Shown here one piece after another: positions 24,117 to 33,042 of a stretch of 64,000 bases of DNA (within the stretch, counting starts at the first letter, position 1; each line of letters begins with the position of its first letter). The DNA comes from Desulfofundulus salinus. GTDB taxonomy: Bacteria; Bacillota; Desulfotomaculia; Desulfotomaculales; Desulfovirgulaceae. The translations under genes were made by a program, and so were the position numbers. The notes under the pieces are model-generated. The model was not told the origin of the DNA. It worked only from the letters and a program-made list of their open reading frames with translations, and made no database searches. The DNA is taken from positions 2,024,312 to 2,088,311 of the forward strand of contig NZ_RBWE01000001.1 of NCBI RefSeq assembly GCF_003627965.1, given 5' to 3'.

Positions 24117-25580
24117 GTGTACGGCCATGGACGAAACCCCGCACAGGTGGTTGTAGTTTCCAACCGGGGAGCCTATACCTTCCAGGAGGGTCACGATCAA
24201 TTAATTACCAGGCGCACGGTAGGAGGACTGGCTTCGGCGGTGGAACCGGTTCTGACCGCCCACGGGGGAACCTGGATCTCCTGGTGCGGGCGCATTGATA
24301 ATACGGGCAAGGACCGGGGCGTTAAGCTGGGCATCCCACCGGGAGAACCACGCTACCATATCCAGGAGGTTTTTCTCTCCGCAGAAGAACATGATAACTA
24401 CTACCACGGTTTCTGCAACGCTTGTCTCTGGCCCCTGTGCCACCAGCTGCCCGAACGTTGTTCCTTTAAAAAGGCTTACTGGGATGCTTACCGCCGGGTT
24501 AACCAGAAGTTTGCCCACATCACCCTGGAAGCAAAAAAGGAAATTTACTGGATACACGATTTTCACCTTGCCCTGGTACCACAGCTCTTGCGGCACCAGT
24601 CACCCGGGGCTACCATTGCCTTCTTCTGGCACATTCCCTTTCCCCCGGCAGACCTTTTCCAGATCCTCCCCTGGGGACGGCAGATCATCTACGGTCTTTT
24701 GGGCAGCGACCTGATCGCCTTCCATACCAGCCGGTACGTACAGAATTTTCTCGATACCGTTGCCTGCTATTACCCGGCCAGAATTTACCCAGAACAGGGC
24801 CTGATACGCCTGCGCAACCGCCGCATTTTGGTGCAGGCTTTGCCGGTAGGTATTAACTGCCACCGCTTTGAACAGCTGGCCGCCGATCCCGCCGTGCGGG
24901 CCAGGGCGGAGGAAATACGCAAATCCCTTGGTGCGGAAAAGGTGCTTCTGGGCATAGATCGCATGGACTACACCAAAGGAATTCCCGAGCGGATACGGGC
25001 CATGGCCTACTTTTTGGAAAAGTGTCCTGAATACCGCGGAAGGGTCACCCTGTTACAAATTGCCGTACCCAGCCGCAATGGTATTGGCGAATACGGAGCC
25101 TTAAAGCAGGAAGTGGAACGAATAGTAGGCGAAATCAACGGACGGTACGACCAAATGTATGGAGCCGTACCGGTGCGCTACCGCCATCAATCCCTGGATC
25201 AGGCAGAGCTGGTAGCCCATTACCTGGCTGCCGACGTGCTGCTGGTGACGGCCTTAAGGGACGGCCTTAATCTGGTGGCCAAGGAATTTGTGGCTTCACG
25301 CATTGATGGCAAGGGAGTGCTTATCCTGAGCCCCTTTGCCGGAGCGGCCCAGGAACTTCACGGAGCACTGCTGGCCAATCCCTTTGAACCGGCCCACCTG
25401 GCAGCCAAAATCAAAATAGCCCTGGAGATGCCTTTCCAGGAACAAAAAAGCCGCCTGGAATCTTTGCGCCGCATCGTGAAAAGCCGGGATGTGCGCTGGT
25501 GGTGGCAGAACAACTTGAAACTGGTTAAAAGCCTGGGTTCCGGCCTCACCCCGGCAGCCATCAACGCGGCCAACCTGTAA
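24117..25580 (+). CDS. otsA: Alpha,alpha-trehalose-phosphate synthase (GT20, OtsA)
   Basis: Transfers glucose from a nucleotide sugar to glucose-6-phosphate to make trehalose-6-phosphate. The 487-residue protein shows GT20 landmarks: VVVVSNRGAYTF, GGLASAVEPVL, WIHDFHLALVPQLLR, FFWHIPFPPADLF, GIDRMDYTKGIPERIRA and ALRDGLNLVAKEFVA. The GTG at 24117 follows AAAGGAGG and overlaps nothing essential, as the debranching gene ends at 24100. With otsB directly downstream, trehalose synthesis is the likely role; a related glucosylglycerol-phosphate synthase activity cannot be excluded. Confidence 0.95.
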   Translation: MYGHGRNPAQVVVVSNRGAYTFQEGHDQLITRRTVGGLASAVEPVLTAHGGTWISWCGRIDNTGKDRGVKLGIPPGEPRYHIQEVFLSAEEHDNYYHGFCNACLWPLCHQLPERCSFKKAYWDAYRRVNQKFAHITLEAKKEIYWIHDFHLALVPQLLRHQSPGATIAFFWHIPFPPADLFQILPWGRQIIYGLLGSDLIAFHTSRYVQNFLDTVACYYPARIYPEQGLIRLRNRRILVQALPVGINCHRFEQLAADPAVRARAEEIRKSLGAEKVLLGIDRMDYTKGIPERIRAMAYFLEKCPEYRGRVTLLQIAVPSRNGIGEYGALKQEVERIVGEINGRYDQMYGAVPVRYRHQSLDQAELVAHYLAADVLLVTALRDGLNLVAKEFVASRIDGKGVLILSPFAGAAQELHGALLANPFEPAHLAAKIKIALEMPFQEQKSRLESLRRIVKSRDVRWWWQNNLKLVKSLGSGLTPAAINAANL

Positions 25581-25600
25581 ACCGGGAGGCCGGTTCCCTG

Positions 25601-26389
25601 GTGCGCAAGGAACCGCCCATGACAACCCCGGAAAAACTGGCTGCATGGATGGCTGCGGCATCCCGGTTGCTGCTCATGCTGGATTACGACGGCACTCTGG
25701 TACCTATTGCCCCCACCCCGGATCTGGCCCGGCCGAACCCGGAACTTCTGGCTACTCTGCAAAAGTTAACCCTTTCCCCCGGTCGAGTGGTAGCGGTGAT
25801 CAGCGGTCGTAAACTGGCCGAACTACAAAAACTACTACCCCTGACCGGCCTGTACCTGGCTGGTTCCCACGGGGCGGAAATACAGGAAACCGGGGGCAAA
25901 ACATACCGCCTGTTCGAGAATCGCAAGCTGGAAGAAAACATTTCAAGCCTGGAAAGGGTAGCGAGGGAATGTGTGGCCAACAGCAGGGGCTTTTTAGTGG
26001 AAAATAAAGGCATCTCACTGGCCTTACATTATCGCCTGGCAGATCCCGACCTGGCCCGGGAGGTGCTGGATAGTTTTATCGAAAGAGTTGTCCCCATCAT
26101 GGGCAAAAACCGGTTGGAAATCCTGCCGGGAAAAAAAGTGCTGGAAATACGCCCCCGGGGAGTAAGCAAAGGAAGAGCGGTGCAGTACCTCTGCGGGAAA
26201 TATGGCGGGGCACTACCTGTTTATATTGGAGACGACCGGACCGATGAGGATGCCTTTATGGCCCTCAAAAGAGGCTATGGTATCCTGGTGAGCCCCCAAT
26301 CCCGCGCCAGCGCCGCAACCATTCGTTTGTCCTCACCCCGGGAGGTGTACACATTGCTTCTCCTGCTTGCTAAGGAGGGTTATTTTTAG
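25601..26389 (+). CDS. otsB: Trehalose-6-phosphate phosphatase
   Basis: A 262-residue HAD-family phosphatase that releases trehalose from its phosphate. Motif I is LLMLDYDGTLVPI, motif II AVISGRK, and motif IV YIGDDRTDEDAFMAL; the cap region has GSHGAEIQE and NKGISLALHYR, as in OtsB. The GTG at 25601 follows GGGAGG with 20 bases between otsA and otsB. Last gene of the unit driven from 20549. Confidence 0.95.
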   Translation: MRKEPPMTTPEKLAAWMAAASRLLLMLDYDGTLVPIAPTPDLARPNPELLATLQKLTLSPGRVVAVISGRKLAELQKLLPLTGLYLAGSHGAEIQETGGKTYRLFENRKLEENISSLERVARECVANSRGFLVENKGISLALHYRLADPDLAREVLDSFIERVVPIMGKNRLEILPGKKVLEIRPRGVSKGRAVQYLCGKYGGALPVYIGDDRTDEDAFMALKRGYGILVSPQSRASAATIRLSSPREVYTLLLLLAKEGYF

Positions 26390-26529
26390 CCTTTTGAAGA
26401 CAACTTGAGGCCAACAATAAGTTGCCCCCGCGTAATACAATAGCCGGTAATACAAATGCAGGCCGCCAATGGTATGCTTTTTCCCCTTGCCGGACATGAT
26501 AAACACAACCGACACCAGGTTCAAAGTAG

Positions 26530-28641
26530 GTGAGATACTTGGCGGACCTGCATGCTTTTTTTCGCCCCCAAACGGTAGCCATTGTCGGTGCTTCCAAAAA
26601 ACCGGGTAAAATTGGCAACGTGTTAGTGAAAAATATGATCGCCTGCGGTTACCCGGGCAGGATTTATCCCGTCAATCCCAAAGAGGAAGAAATAGAAGGG
26701 CTTCGCTGTTATCCCAATTTAAGCGCCATCGGAGAAAGCGTGGACCTGGTGGTGGTCGCCGTTCCGGCCAGCCGGGTAATCGCCGTAGCACAGGAATGCG
26801 GCCTTGCGGGGGCCAAAAATCTGGTGGTAATCTCGGCAGGATTTAAGGAAGTGGGCAAGGAAGGACTCATTCTGGAAAAGGAACTCACCCGCATTTGCCG
26901 CAGTTACGGCATGGGCCTTTTAGGGCCCAACTGCGTTGGCATGATGGATACCCACGTACCCATAAACGCCTCCTTTTCTGCCGTTTTTCCGAAGCAGGGG
27001 AACATCGCTTTCATTTCCCAGAGCGGGGCCATGCTGGTGGCCATTTTGGACTGGAGCCTGGCCACCGGACTGGGCTTTTCCCGGATTATCAGCCTGGGAA
27101 ACAAGGCCGATCTTAATGAAGCGGATTTTATAGCCGACGCGGCCAACGACCCCAACACCAGGGTTATCCTCTGTTACATCGAGGACGTGGCCCGGGGCCA
27201 GCAGTTTTTACGGGTGGCCAGGGCGGCCAGCCGCAAAAAGCCGGTGATCATCCTCAAAAGTGGTGCCAGCCAGGCCGGGGCCCAGGCCGCATCCTCCCAC
27301 ACAGGGGCCCTGGCCGGCAGCGACCTGGCCTATGAGACGGCTTTCCGGCAAAGCGGGGTCATCCGTGCCCGGAGCATGGCCGAGCTTTTTGATTTGGCCG
27401 TTGCCTTTGCCCACCAACCCGTGCCCAAAGGAAACCGGGTGGCGGTGGTAACCAATGCCGGCGGACCCGGCATTGTAACCACGGACAGCATCGAAATGAG
27501 CGAACTGACCATGGCCCGCTTCAGCAAGGAAACCAGCCAGGAGTTAAGGGCCAACCTACCGCGGGAAGCGGCCATTTATAACCCGGTGGACGTCCTTGGT
27601 GACGCCGGCGAAAACCGCTACCGCTTTGCCCTGGAAAAGGTGCTCGGTGATCAAAGTGTGGATAGCGCGGTGGTGCTGGTCTGCCCCACGGCAGTCACGG
27701 AACCGGAACAAACCGCCCGGGCCATCATTGAAACTCACCGCATTCACCCGGATAAGCCGGTATTTGCTGCCTATATGGGCGGAAAAACCCTGGCGGCAGG
27801 AGCTAAACTCCTGGCAGAAGAAGGCATACCCTGTTTCACCTTTCCGGAGCCGGCGGTCAGGGCCTTGAGCGGGATGGTGCGCTACGCCCGGGCCAGGGAA
27901 TTGCCGGAAAAAGAAAAGGAGCTCGAGCTGGGTGGTATCCAGCCCGAGCCGGTTAAGGAAATTTTGCAAAAAGTACGCCAGGAAGGCCGGTTAACTCTTG
28001 TCGGCAGTGAAGCCAGCCAGGTGGCCGGCTGCTACGGGATTGCCGTGGCCCCCATTGTCCTGGCCACCAGTCCCGATGAAGCAGCGGCCAGGGCACAGGA
28101 AATTGGTTTCCCAGTGGTCATGAAGGTAGCCTCCCCACAAATTTTACACAAAACCGACATCGGTGGAGTAAAAATAGGGGTGGAAACTCCCCAGGAAGTG
28201 AAAAAAGCCTTTATTGAGATTACCGAAAACGTCCAGCGTTTCCTGCCCAAGGTGGTTATCCACGGCATTGAGATTCAAAAAATGATGCCCAAGGGAACGG
28301 AATTAATCATTGGCATGACCCGGGACGTACAGTTCGGCCCTTTAATAGCCTTTGGACTGGGAGGAATTTACGTCAACCTTTTAAAAGACATCTCCTTCCG
28401 CCTGGCCCATGGCCTGACCAGGCAGGAAATCCAGCACATGCTTACCGAAACCAAGGCCTACACGTTGTTACGGGGTTACCGTGGCGAAAAGCCAAAGGAT
28501 ATCGGGGCAATCGTAGAAATGATTGCCCGGACTGCCAGGTTGGCGCTTGATTTTCCTGAAATTGGAGAAATGGATATTAACCCGGTTTTTGCCTATCCGG
28601 ACGGGGCCTTTGCCCTGGATATAAAAATCACCATATCGTGA
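26530..28641 (+). CDS. Acetate-CoA ligase (ADP-forming), fused alpha and beta subunits
   Basis: Converts acyl-CoA, ADP and phosphate into acid, CoA and ATP, conserving energy as ATP. The 703-residue chain has a CoA-binding domain (residues 8-140, VAIVGASKKPGKIGN), a succinyl-CoA-synthetase-like flavodoxin domain with the phospho-histidine region SSHTGALAGSD, and an ATP-grasp domain at the C-terminus (GFPVVMKVASPQILHKTD, GGVKIGV). GTG 26530 or TTG 26539 could be the start; AGGTGAG favours the TTG. The next gene follows 10 bp later and is probably co-transcribed. Confidence 0.95.
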   Translation: MRYLADLHAFFRPQTVAIVGASKKPGKIGNVLVKNMIACGYPGRIYPVNPKEEEIEGLRCYPNLSAIGESVDLVVVAVPASRVIAVAQECGLAGAKNLVVISAGFKEVGKEGLILEKELTRICRSYGMGLLGPNCVGMMDTHVPINASFSAVFPKQGNIAFISQSGAMLVAILDWSLATGLGFSRIISLGNKADLNEADFIADAANDPNTRVILCYIEDVARGQQFLRVARAASRKKPVIILKSGASQAGAQAASSHTGALAGSDLAYETAFRQSGVIRARSMAELFDLAVAFAHQPVPKGNRVAVVTNAGGPGIVTTDSIEMSELTMARFSKETSQELRANLPREAAIYNPVDVLGDAGENRYRFALEKVLGDQSVDSAVVLVCPTAVTEPEQTARAIIETHRIHPDKPVFAAYMGGKTLAAGAKLLAEEGIPCFTFPEPAVRALSGMVRYARARELPEKEKELELGGIQPEPVKEILQKVRQEGRLTLVGSEASQVAGCYGIAVAPIVLATSPDEAAARAQEIGFPVVMKVASPQILHKTDIGGVKIGVETPQEVKKAFIEITENVQRFLPKVVIHGIEIQKMMPKGTELIIGMTRDVQFGPLIAFGLGGIYVNLLKDISFRLAHGLTRQEIQHMLTETKAYTLLRGYRGEKPKDIGAIVEMIARTARLALDFPEIGEMDINPVFAYPDGAFALDIKITIS

Positions 28642-28651
28642 GGTGTAAGCG

Positions 28652-29704
28652 GTGAAAAACCTTTATATCATTGGTACGGCGGGCAGCGGAAAAACAGCCA
28701 TGGCGGTGGGCCTGGCCCTAAAACTAGTCCAGCATGGATATAAGGTAGCCTATTTTAAGCCGGTGGGCCATCCCACCGGTGTAAGGGAACAGAATGACGA
28801 GGACGCGCGGCTCATGCAGGAGGTGTTAAATTTAAAACAACCTCTGGATGTAATCGCACCCTTTATCGCCGGTCCGTCCTATCTGTCGGGCTACCGGCAA
28901 TGCGAGGCATTAGAACGGATCCTATCCTGCTACCGGCAGGTCAGTGCCGGGGCAGACGTGGTGCTTATCGGGGGAGCCGCCTTCCCCCATATCATGGGGT
29001 GCTGGGGCCTGGATGCCGTCACCCTGGCCAAAAAGTTTGAAGCCCTGGTCTTGTTCACGATCCGCATTGAAAATGATTTCAGTCTGGATGAAGCCATTTT
29101 CGTCAACAGCTACCTGGCAAATCAGGGCATCAAGATGCTGGGGAATGTTTTTAACAACGTCCCCCGCCCGTTACTGGCCAAAACAGAAGGGATTTATAAG
29201 TCCATCCTCACCGAACGGGGATACCGTACCCTGGGTATCATTCCCCAGCGTCCGGAAATATCTTCGCCCACAGTGGCGGAATTTTACGAAACACTGGGCG
29301 GGGAAATCCTGGCCGGCGAAGAAAATATGGACCGGCTGGTAGAGGACGTGATTGTCGGTGCGATGACTATTGAAAGTGCCCTGGGTTATTTGCGTCGGGC
29401 TCCCAATAAGGCGGTGATTACCGGGGGTGACCGGGCTGACCTGGCCCTGGCGGCCCTGGAAACCAGCACGTCAGTGTTAATCCTCACCGGTGGTTTATAT
29501 CCGGACGTAAAGGTTATTGCCCGGGCAGCAGAAAAAAACGTGCCGCTTATTCTGGTGCATTACGACACCTTTACCACTATTGAAAAGCTGGCGGAGATTA
29601 GCCGGCGAATCCGCCCCCGGGACCGCAAACGCATTGCCCTGGCCCGGGAAAACGTGGAAAAATACTGCGATTTTCCCGCCATACTTCACGCCCTGGCGGA
29701 TTAG
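28652..29704 (+). CDS. P-loop protein with DRTGG domain (BioD / phosphotransacetylase N-terminus-like)
   Basis: A 350-residue protein with a Walker A at the N-terminus (GTAGSGKTAMAVGLALKL), a CobB/BioD-like NTPase domain to about residue 200, and a DRTGG domain at about 205-315 (KAVITGGDRADLALAAL). The same architecture forms the N-terminal regulatory part of long phosphotransacetylases, whose catalytic part is absent here. The pairing with an ADP-forming acetyl-CoA synthetase suggests a regulatory role in acetate/acetyl-CoA energy metabolism. The 3' end overlaps the next convergent gene by four bases. Confidence 0.85.
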   Translation: MKNLYIIGTAGSGKTAMAVGLALKLVQHGYKVAYFKPVGHPTGVREQNDEDARLMQEVLNLKQPLDVIAPFIAGPSYLSGYRQCEALERILSCYRQVSAGADVVLIGGAAFPHIMGCWGLDAVTLAKKFEALVLFTIRIENDFSLDEAIFVNSYLANQGIKMLGNVFNNVPRPLLAKTEGIYKSILTERGYRTLGIIPQRPEISSPTVAEFYETLGGEILAGEENMDRLVEDVIVGAMTIESALGYLRRAPNKAVITGGDRADLALAALETSTSVLILTGGLYPDVKVIARAAEKNVPLILVHYDTFTTIEKLAEISRRIRPRDRKRIALARENVEKYCDFPAILHALAD

Positions 29705-30183
29705 CCCTGGGCCGCCCGGGAATTAACACCGTCACTAACCTTAACTCCTCTTAATTCAGCCCGTCCGTTGCGAATCTGGGTCATAATCTTGTCCAGTTCC
29801 TCTTCCAGCTCACCCAGAATCTCATCGGCATATTCCCGGGCCCCCTGTTTGATTTCCCTGGCCACCTGTTCCGCCTTATGGACAATTTCGTCTGCCATGG
29901 CCTGGGCCTTTTTCACCACTTCACTTTCTTCCGCCCGTTTTTCCAGCTGTTTCTGGGCATCCTCCAAAAGACGACCGGCCTCCTTGCGGGTGTCAGCCAG
30001 CACCTTTTCCCGTTCCTGGAGGAGCCAGCGTGCCTGGCGCAATTCTTCGGGCAGGGTGGTGCGAATGCGGTCCAGGTAATCCAGCAGGCGATCCTCGTCC
30101 ACCATCACCCGCCTGGTCATGGGTATACGGGGACTATTTTCAATCATCTCCTCCATCTCATTTAAAATATGGAATAGCTCCAC
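29701..30183 (-). CDS. Coiled-coil protein of the coaD-rsmD cluster
   Basis: A 160-residue, highly charged protein that is almost entirely alpha-helical, with a long coiled coil at about residues 45-140 (ARWLLQEREKVLADTRKEA, AEQVAREIKQGAREYADEI). N-terminal residues 1-35 are separate (ILNEMEEMIENSPRIPM). Genes of this type follow coaD in many Clostridia and are sometimes named ATPase because they resemble stalk subunits; the function is unknown. The start lies three bases after the coaD stop. Confidence 0.75.
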   Translation of the reverse strand: MELFHILNEMEEMIENSPRIPMTRRVMVDEDRLLDYLDRIRTTLPEELRQARWLLQEREKVLADTRKEAGRLLEDAQKQLEKRAEESEVVKKAQAMADEIVHKAEQVAREIKQGAREYADEILGELEEELDKIMTQIRNGRAELRGVKVSDGVNSRAAQG

Positions 30184-30185
30184 TC

Positions 30186-30689
30186 CTACCCCTCCCTAAC
30201 CGGTTGTTGAAGGGTTATAAATTTTTCCCGCAACTTTTGTTCTACCACGGGGGGTACCAGGTCACGCACACAGCCCCCGAAGTAAGCTACTTCCTTTACG
30301 GCACTGGAACTGATGAAGGAATATTCCGCCCTGGTCATGAGGAACAAAGTATCTATTGAAGGAACCAGTTTTTTGTTGGTCAGGGCCATCATAAACTCGT
30401 TTTCAAAATCGGAAATGGCCCGCAGACCCCGGATAATTGCCTGGGCACCCAGGCTTTTCGCGTAATTCACCGTCAGCCCATCAAAGGAATCTACCACCAC
30501 GTTATAATAGGGCTGCAATACCTCCCGCAGCATTTCTAACCTTTCACTAACGGTAAAAAGCGGCTTTTTGCTGGTGTTGCGGGACACCGCCACAACCAGC
30601 TGATCAAACAAACAGGCCGCCCGCTCAATTACATCAAGATGTCCATTGGTTATCGGGTCAAAACTTCCCGGATAAACCGCGATGCGCAA
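30186..30689 (-). CDS. coaD: Phosphopantetheine adenylyltransferase
   Basis: Fourth step of coenzyme A synthesis. The 167-residue protein has the nucleotidyltransferase signature YPGSFDPITNGHLD near the N-terminus, with TNGH in place of the T/HxGH element, and the ISSSAVKEVA motif near residue 125. I choose TTG 30689 because GAGGAGG precedes it and the product then begins directly before the first strand, as in the family; the frame is open upstream into rsmD. rsmD-coaD is a conserved pair. Confidence 0.95.
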   Translation of the reverse strand: MRIAVYPGSFDPITNGHLDVIERAACLFDQLVVAVSRNTSKKPLFTVSERLEMLREVLQPYYNVVVDSFDGLTVNYAKSLGAQAIIRGLRAISDFENEFMMALTNKKLVPSIDTLFLMTRAEYSFISSSAVKEVAYFGGCVRDLVPPVVEQKLREKFITLQQPVREG

Positions 30690-30693
30690 AGAT

Positions 30694-31257
30694 TTAATCC
30701 TCCTCTCCGGCAATTCCGGGCTGATAAAATGAAAGCGTGGTATCTCCCACTTGATGTTGCCGGTATTGTACCAGCCGCCCCACCTGACCGGGCAGTACCT
30801 GCCGCTTGCTGCTTTCGGCCACTACAATGCCACCGCGAGCAACCAGTCCATGACGATCAATGGCCTCCAGAGTGGGCAACTCCAGGTCTTGTCCATAGGG
30901 TGGGTCCAGGAAAACCACATCAAACTGCTGTCCGCTCAATTGCCTCAAAGCCAGGAAAACGTCTTGCGCCAGCACCTCAGCCCCTTCCGCCAACCCCACA
31001 TGAATAAGGTTATCCCGGATGGTTTTGACTGCCCTTTTATCCCTTTCGATAAACACTACCTGAGCAGCACCGCGACTCAAGGCTTCGATCCCCACGTTGC
31101 CTGTACCGGCATAAAGATCGAGGAAGTGAGAACCGGGAATCCGCGGGCCCAGGATATTGAACAGGGATTCTTTAACCCGATCGGCAGTGGGTCGCCCGCT
31201 CCATCCCCGGGGAATTTTCAAGCGGCTTTTTTTGGCAATGCCGGCAATAACTCGCAA
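30694..31257 (-). CDS. rsmD: 16S rRNA (guanine-N2-)-methyltransferase RsmD
   Basis: Methylates G966 of 16S rRNA. The 187-residue Rossmann-fold protein has the SAM-binding motif LDLYAGTGNVGIEALSRGA and the catalytic DPPY motif in FLDPPYGQDL. The length and the N-terminal start MRVIAGIAKKSRLKIPRG are standard. It is followed four bases later by coaD on the minus strand. Confidence 0.95.
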   Translation of the reverse strand: MRVIAGIAKKSRLKIPRGWSGRPTADRVKESLFNILGPRIPGSHFLDLYAGTGNVGIEALSRGAAQVVFIERDKRAVKTIRDNLIHVGLAEGAEVLAQDVFLALRQLSGQQFDVVFLDPPYGQDLELPTLEAIDRHGLVARGGIVVAESSKRQVLPGQVGRLVQYRQHQVGDTTLSFYQPGIAGEED

Positions 31258-31395
31258 GATCGCGATTCCTTTCCTCCCTGTGTCTCAACGCAAATATTAT
31301 AGCACATTATACCAGAAAAATCGATCAGGCAAAATATGTAGTGTATAATCCTCCTCGAGGCGGACAATATATATATGAAACTTGGAGGGATTTTA

Positions 31396-32391
31396 ATGAA
31401 AAGGGGGGCCGACGGTGTGCTCTTTGATCTTTTTCGTTCCTTTGGAGTCAACCTTGATTTAGCGCTGGAAGCCCGGGAAATTGTGCGGGGGGAAACGGGA
31501 CAGGAAATCCCCGGTGTACGGGTGGATCGGGAAAGGTTTGAACATGGGGAAGTAACCATTGTACATATTGTCGAAAAAGCCGCCGAAACCATCATGGGTA
31601 AACCCGTGGGTACATATATTACCATCGAAGCTCCCGTGTTAAGGGAAAATCACCCGGCCGCCCACCATGAAGTAAGCCAGATTCTCGCCCGGCAACTGGA
31701 AAGATTTGTGGCCCATATTCCGGAGTATGGGAATATCTTACTGGTCGGTCTGGGAAACTGGCGCGCAACCCCGGACGCTCTGGGACCAAAGGTTATTGAG
31801 ATGAGTCTTGTAACCAGGCACCTGTATAATTACGCCCCACAGGAGTTAAAAGGCGGCATGCGTTCCGTCAGCGCCCTGGCCCCGGGAGTGCTGGGGTTAA
31901 CCGGTATAGAAACGGCAGAAATAATAAAGGGAGTAGTAGAAAAGATCCGTCCGGAGTTGATCATTGCCATAGATTCCCTGGCGGCCCGCAGTGTAACCCG
32001 TATCTGCACCACCATTCAAATAGCCGACACGGGAATCAGTCCCGGTTCAGGCATTGGCAACCGCCGGGCCGGAATCAACCGGGAAAGCATGGGAGTGCCG
32101 GTAATCGCTATCGGGGTACCCACTGTGGTACATGCCGCCGTCATCAGCCAGGATACCATTAACGCCTATTTGGAACAACTACAAAATACGCCTGTGAATA
32201 CGGGGTTTAACCCCGCCCTGGCCCGGCGGGCCATTGAACAGGTTTTAGAACCTTTTGGCGGCAACCTAACGGTAACTCCCAAGGAAATAGACGCGTTAAT
32301 TGCCACTACGGCCAAAGTTATCGCCGGGGGTATTTCCCTGGCCCTGCACCCAGGTTTAACTGAGGATGACTACAGCTATTATCTGCATTAA
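31396..32391 (+). CDS. gpr: GPR endopeptidase (germination protease)
   Basis: GPR is made as a zymogen in the forespore and, on germination, degrades the small acid-soluble proteins that coat spore DNA. The 331-residue protein shows GLGNWRATPDALGPKVIE, GIETAEIIKGVVEKIRP and IDSLAARSVTRI, all conserved in GPR. The ATG at 31396 follows GGAGGG; a start at 31375 is possible. A TATAAT-like sequence lies at 31343, but a clear forespore sigma-G promoter was not located. Its substrate, an alpha/beta SASP, is encoded 180 bp away. Confidence 0.96.
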   Translation: MKRGADGVLFDLFRSFGVNLDLALEAREIVRGETGQEIPGVRVDRERFEHGEVTIVHIVEKAAETIMGKPVGTYITIEAPVLRENHPAAHHEVSQILARQLERFVAHIPEYGNILLVGLGNWRATPDALGPKVIEMSLVTRHLYNYAPQELKGGMRSVSALAPGVLGLTGIETAEIIKGVVEKIRPELIIAIDSLAARSVTRICTTIQIADTGISPGSGIGNRRAGINRESMGVPVIAIGVPTVVHAAVISQDTINAYLEQLQNTPVNTGFNPALARRAIEQVLEPFGGNLTVTPKEIDALIATTAKVIAGGISLALHPGLTEDDYSYYLH

Positions 32392-32568
32392 AAAATAAAA
32401 CTGAACAAAGTATTTGTGGTTGGGCGTCCCTGCCGGGGGCCCAACCAACAGGGAACCAGATTCGGCCGGTCTTCCTGCTAGTTGGGACCCCCCGAAAGGG
32501 AACTGTACAAATAACCGGTACACCGCACCAGACCTTGTGTACCCAAAAAGCTCATACCTTAACCTCCG
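32392..32568. other. gpr-SASP spacer with a palindromic hairpin
   Basis: GGTTGGGC near 32417 pairs with GCCCAACC ending near 32445. No long T-run follows. It probably ends the convergent gpr and SASP transcripts; nothing else is seen. Confidence 0.5.
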
Positions 32569-32826
32569 TTAAGGAGTGGTGCGAGCGTTGGTTACTTGAG
32601 GAGTCGGAGGCTGGGTACCGTTGGCCAGGCTTTGTTCATAGGCGGCAATCATCTTCCGGACCATGTTACCGCCAATGGCTCCGTTCACCCGGGAAGGCAG
32701 GTCACCCATGTAACCGCTCTGGGGAACCTGGATGCCTAGCTCGGCAGCGGTTTCCCACTTGAACTGTTCCATGGCCGCGGCGGCCTGGGGAAGAATCAGC
32801 TTATTCCGCTTTTGCCCTAACGCCAT
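32569..32826 (-). CDS. Alpha/beta-type small acid-soluble spore protein
   Basis: An 85-residue DNA-binding protein that protects spore DNA. It has the GPR cleavage region KWETAAELGI (residues 23-32) and the DNA-binding block GDLPSRVNGAIGGNMVRKMI. AAGGAGGTG precedes the ATG. The C-terminal 15 residues are proline- and threonine-rich and not conserved. A likely sigma-G promoter lies at 32859-32888, which supports forespore expression. Confidence 0.95.
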   Translation of the reverse strand: MALGQKRNKLILPQAAAAMEQFKWETAAELGIQVPQSGYMGDLPSRVNGAIGGNMVRKMIAAYEQSLANGTQPPTPQVTNARTTP

Positions 32827-32858
32827 CTGTCGTCACCTCCTTGCCTTTAGGCTATTCT

Positions 32859-32888
32859 TATTATGGCCCTGTTGCAATTGATTATGTC
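32859..32888 (-). promoter_or_regulatory. Candidate sigma-G promoter of the SASP gene
   Basis: Minus-strand CATAATA (32859-32865) matches the sigma-G -10 consensus CATnnTA, and ACATA within GACATA (32883-32888) resembles the -35 GMATR, at 17 bp spacing, 33 bp upstream of the start. Confidence 0.6.
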
Positions 32889-33008
32889 TAGAACATTTTA
32901 CCCCGGCATGCCACCACAGCCCCCTTAACATAAGGTTTTAAGAAAAGGGCTTTGCCTTGTTCTGTCTTGGTTTGGCTTTCCTGGCCTGATTTTAATATAT
33001 TTTTGGAA

Positions 33009-33031
33009 GAAAAAAGCCCCTGTGGGCTTTT
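33009..33031 (-). terminator. Terminator of recG
   Basis: On the minus strand AAGCCC pairs with GGGCTT and runs into TTTTTT, about 12 bases past the recG stop. Confidence 0.8.
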
Positions 33032-33042
33032 ACTTTGGACTT

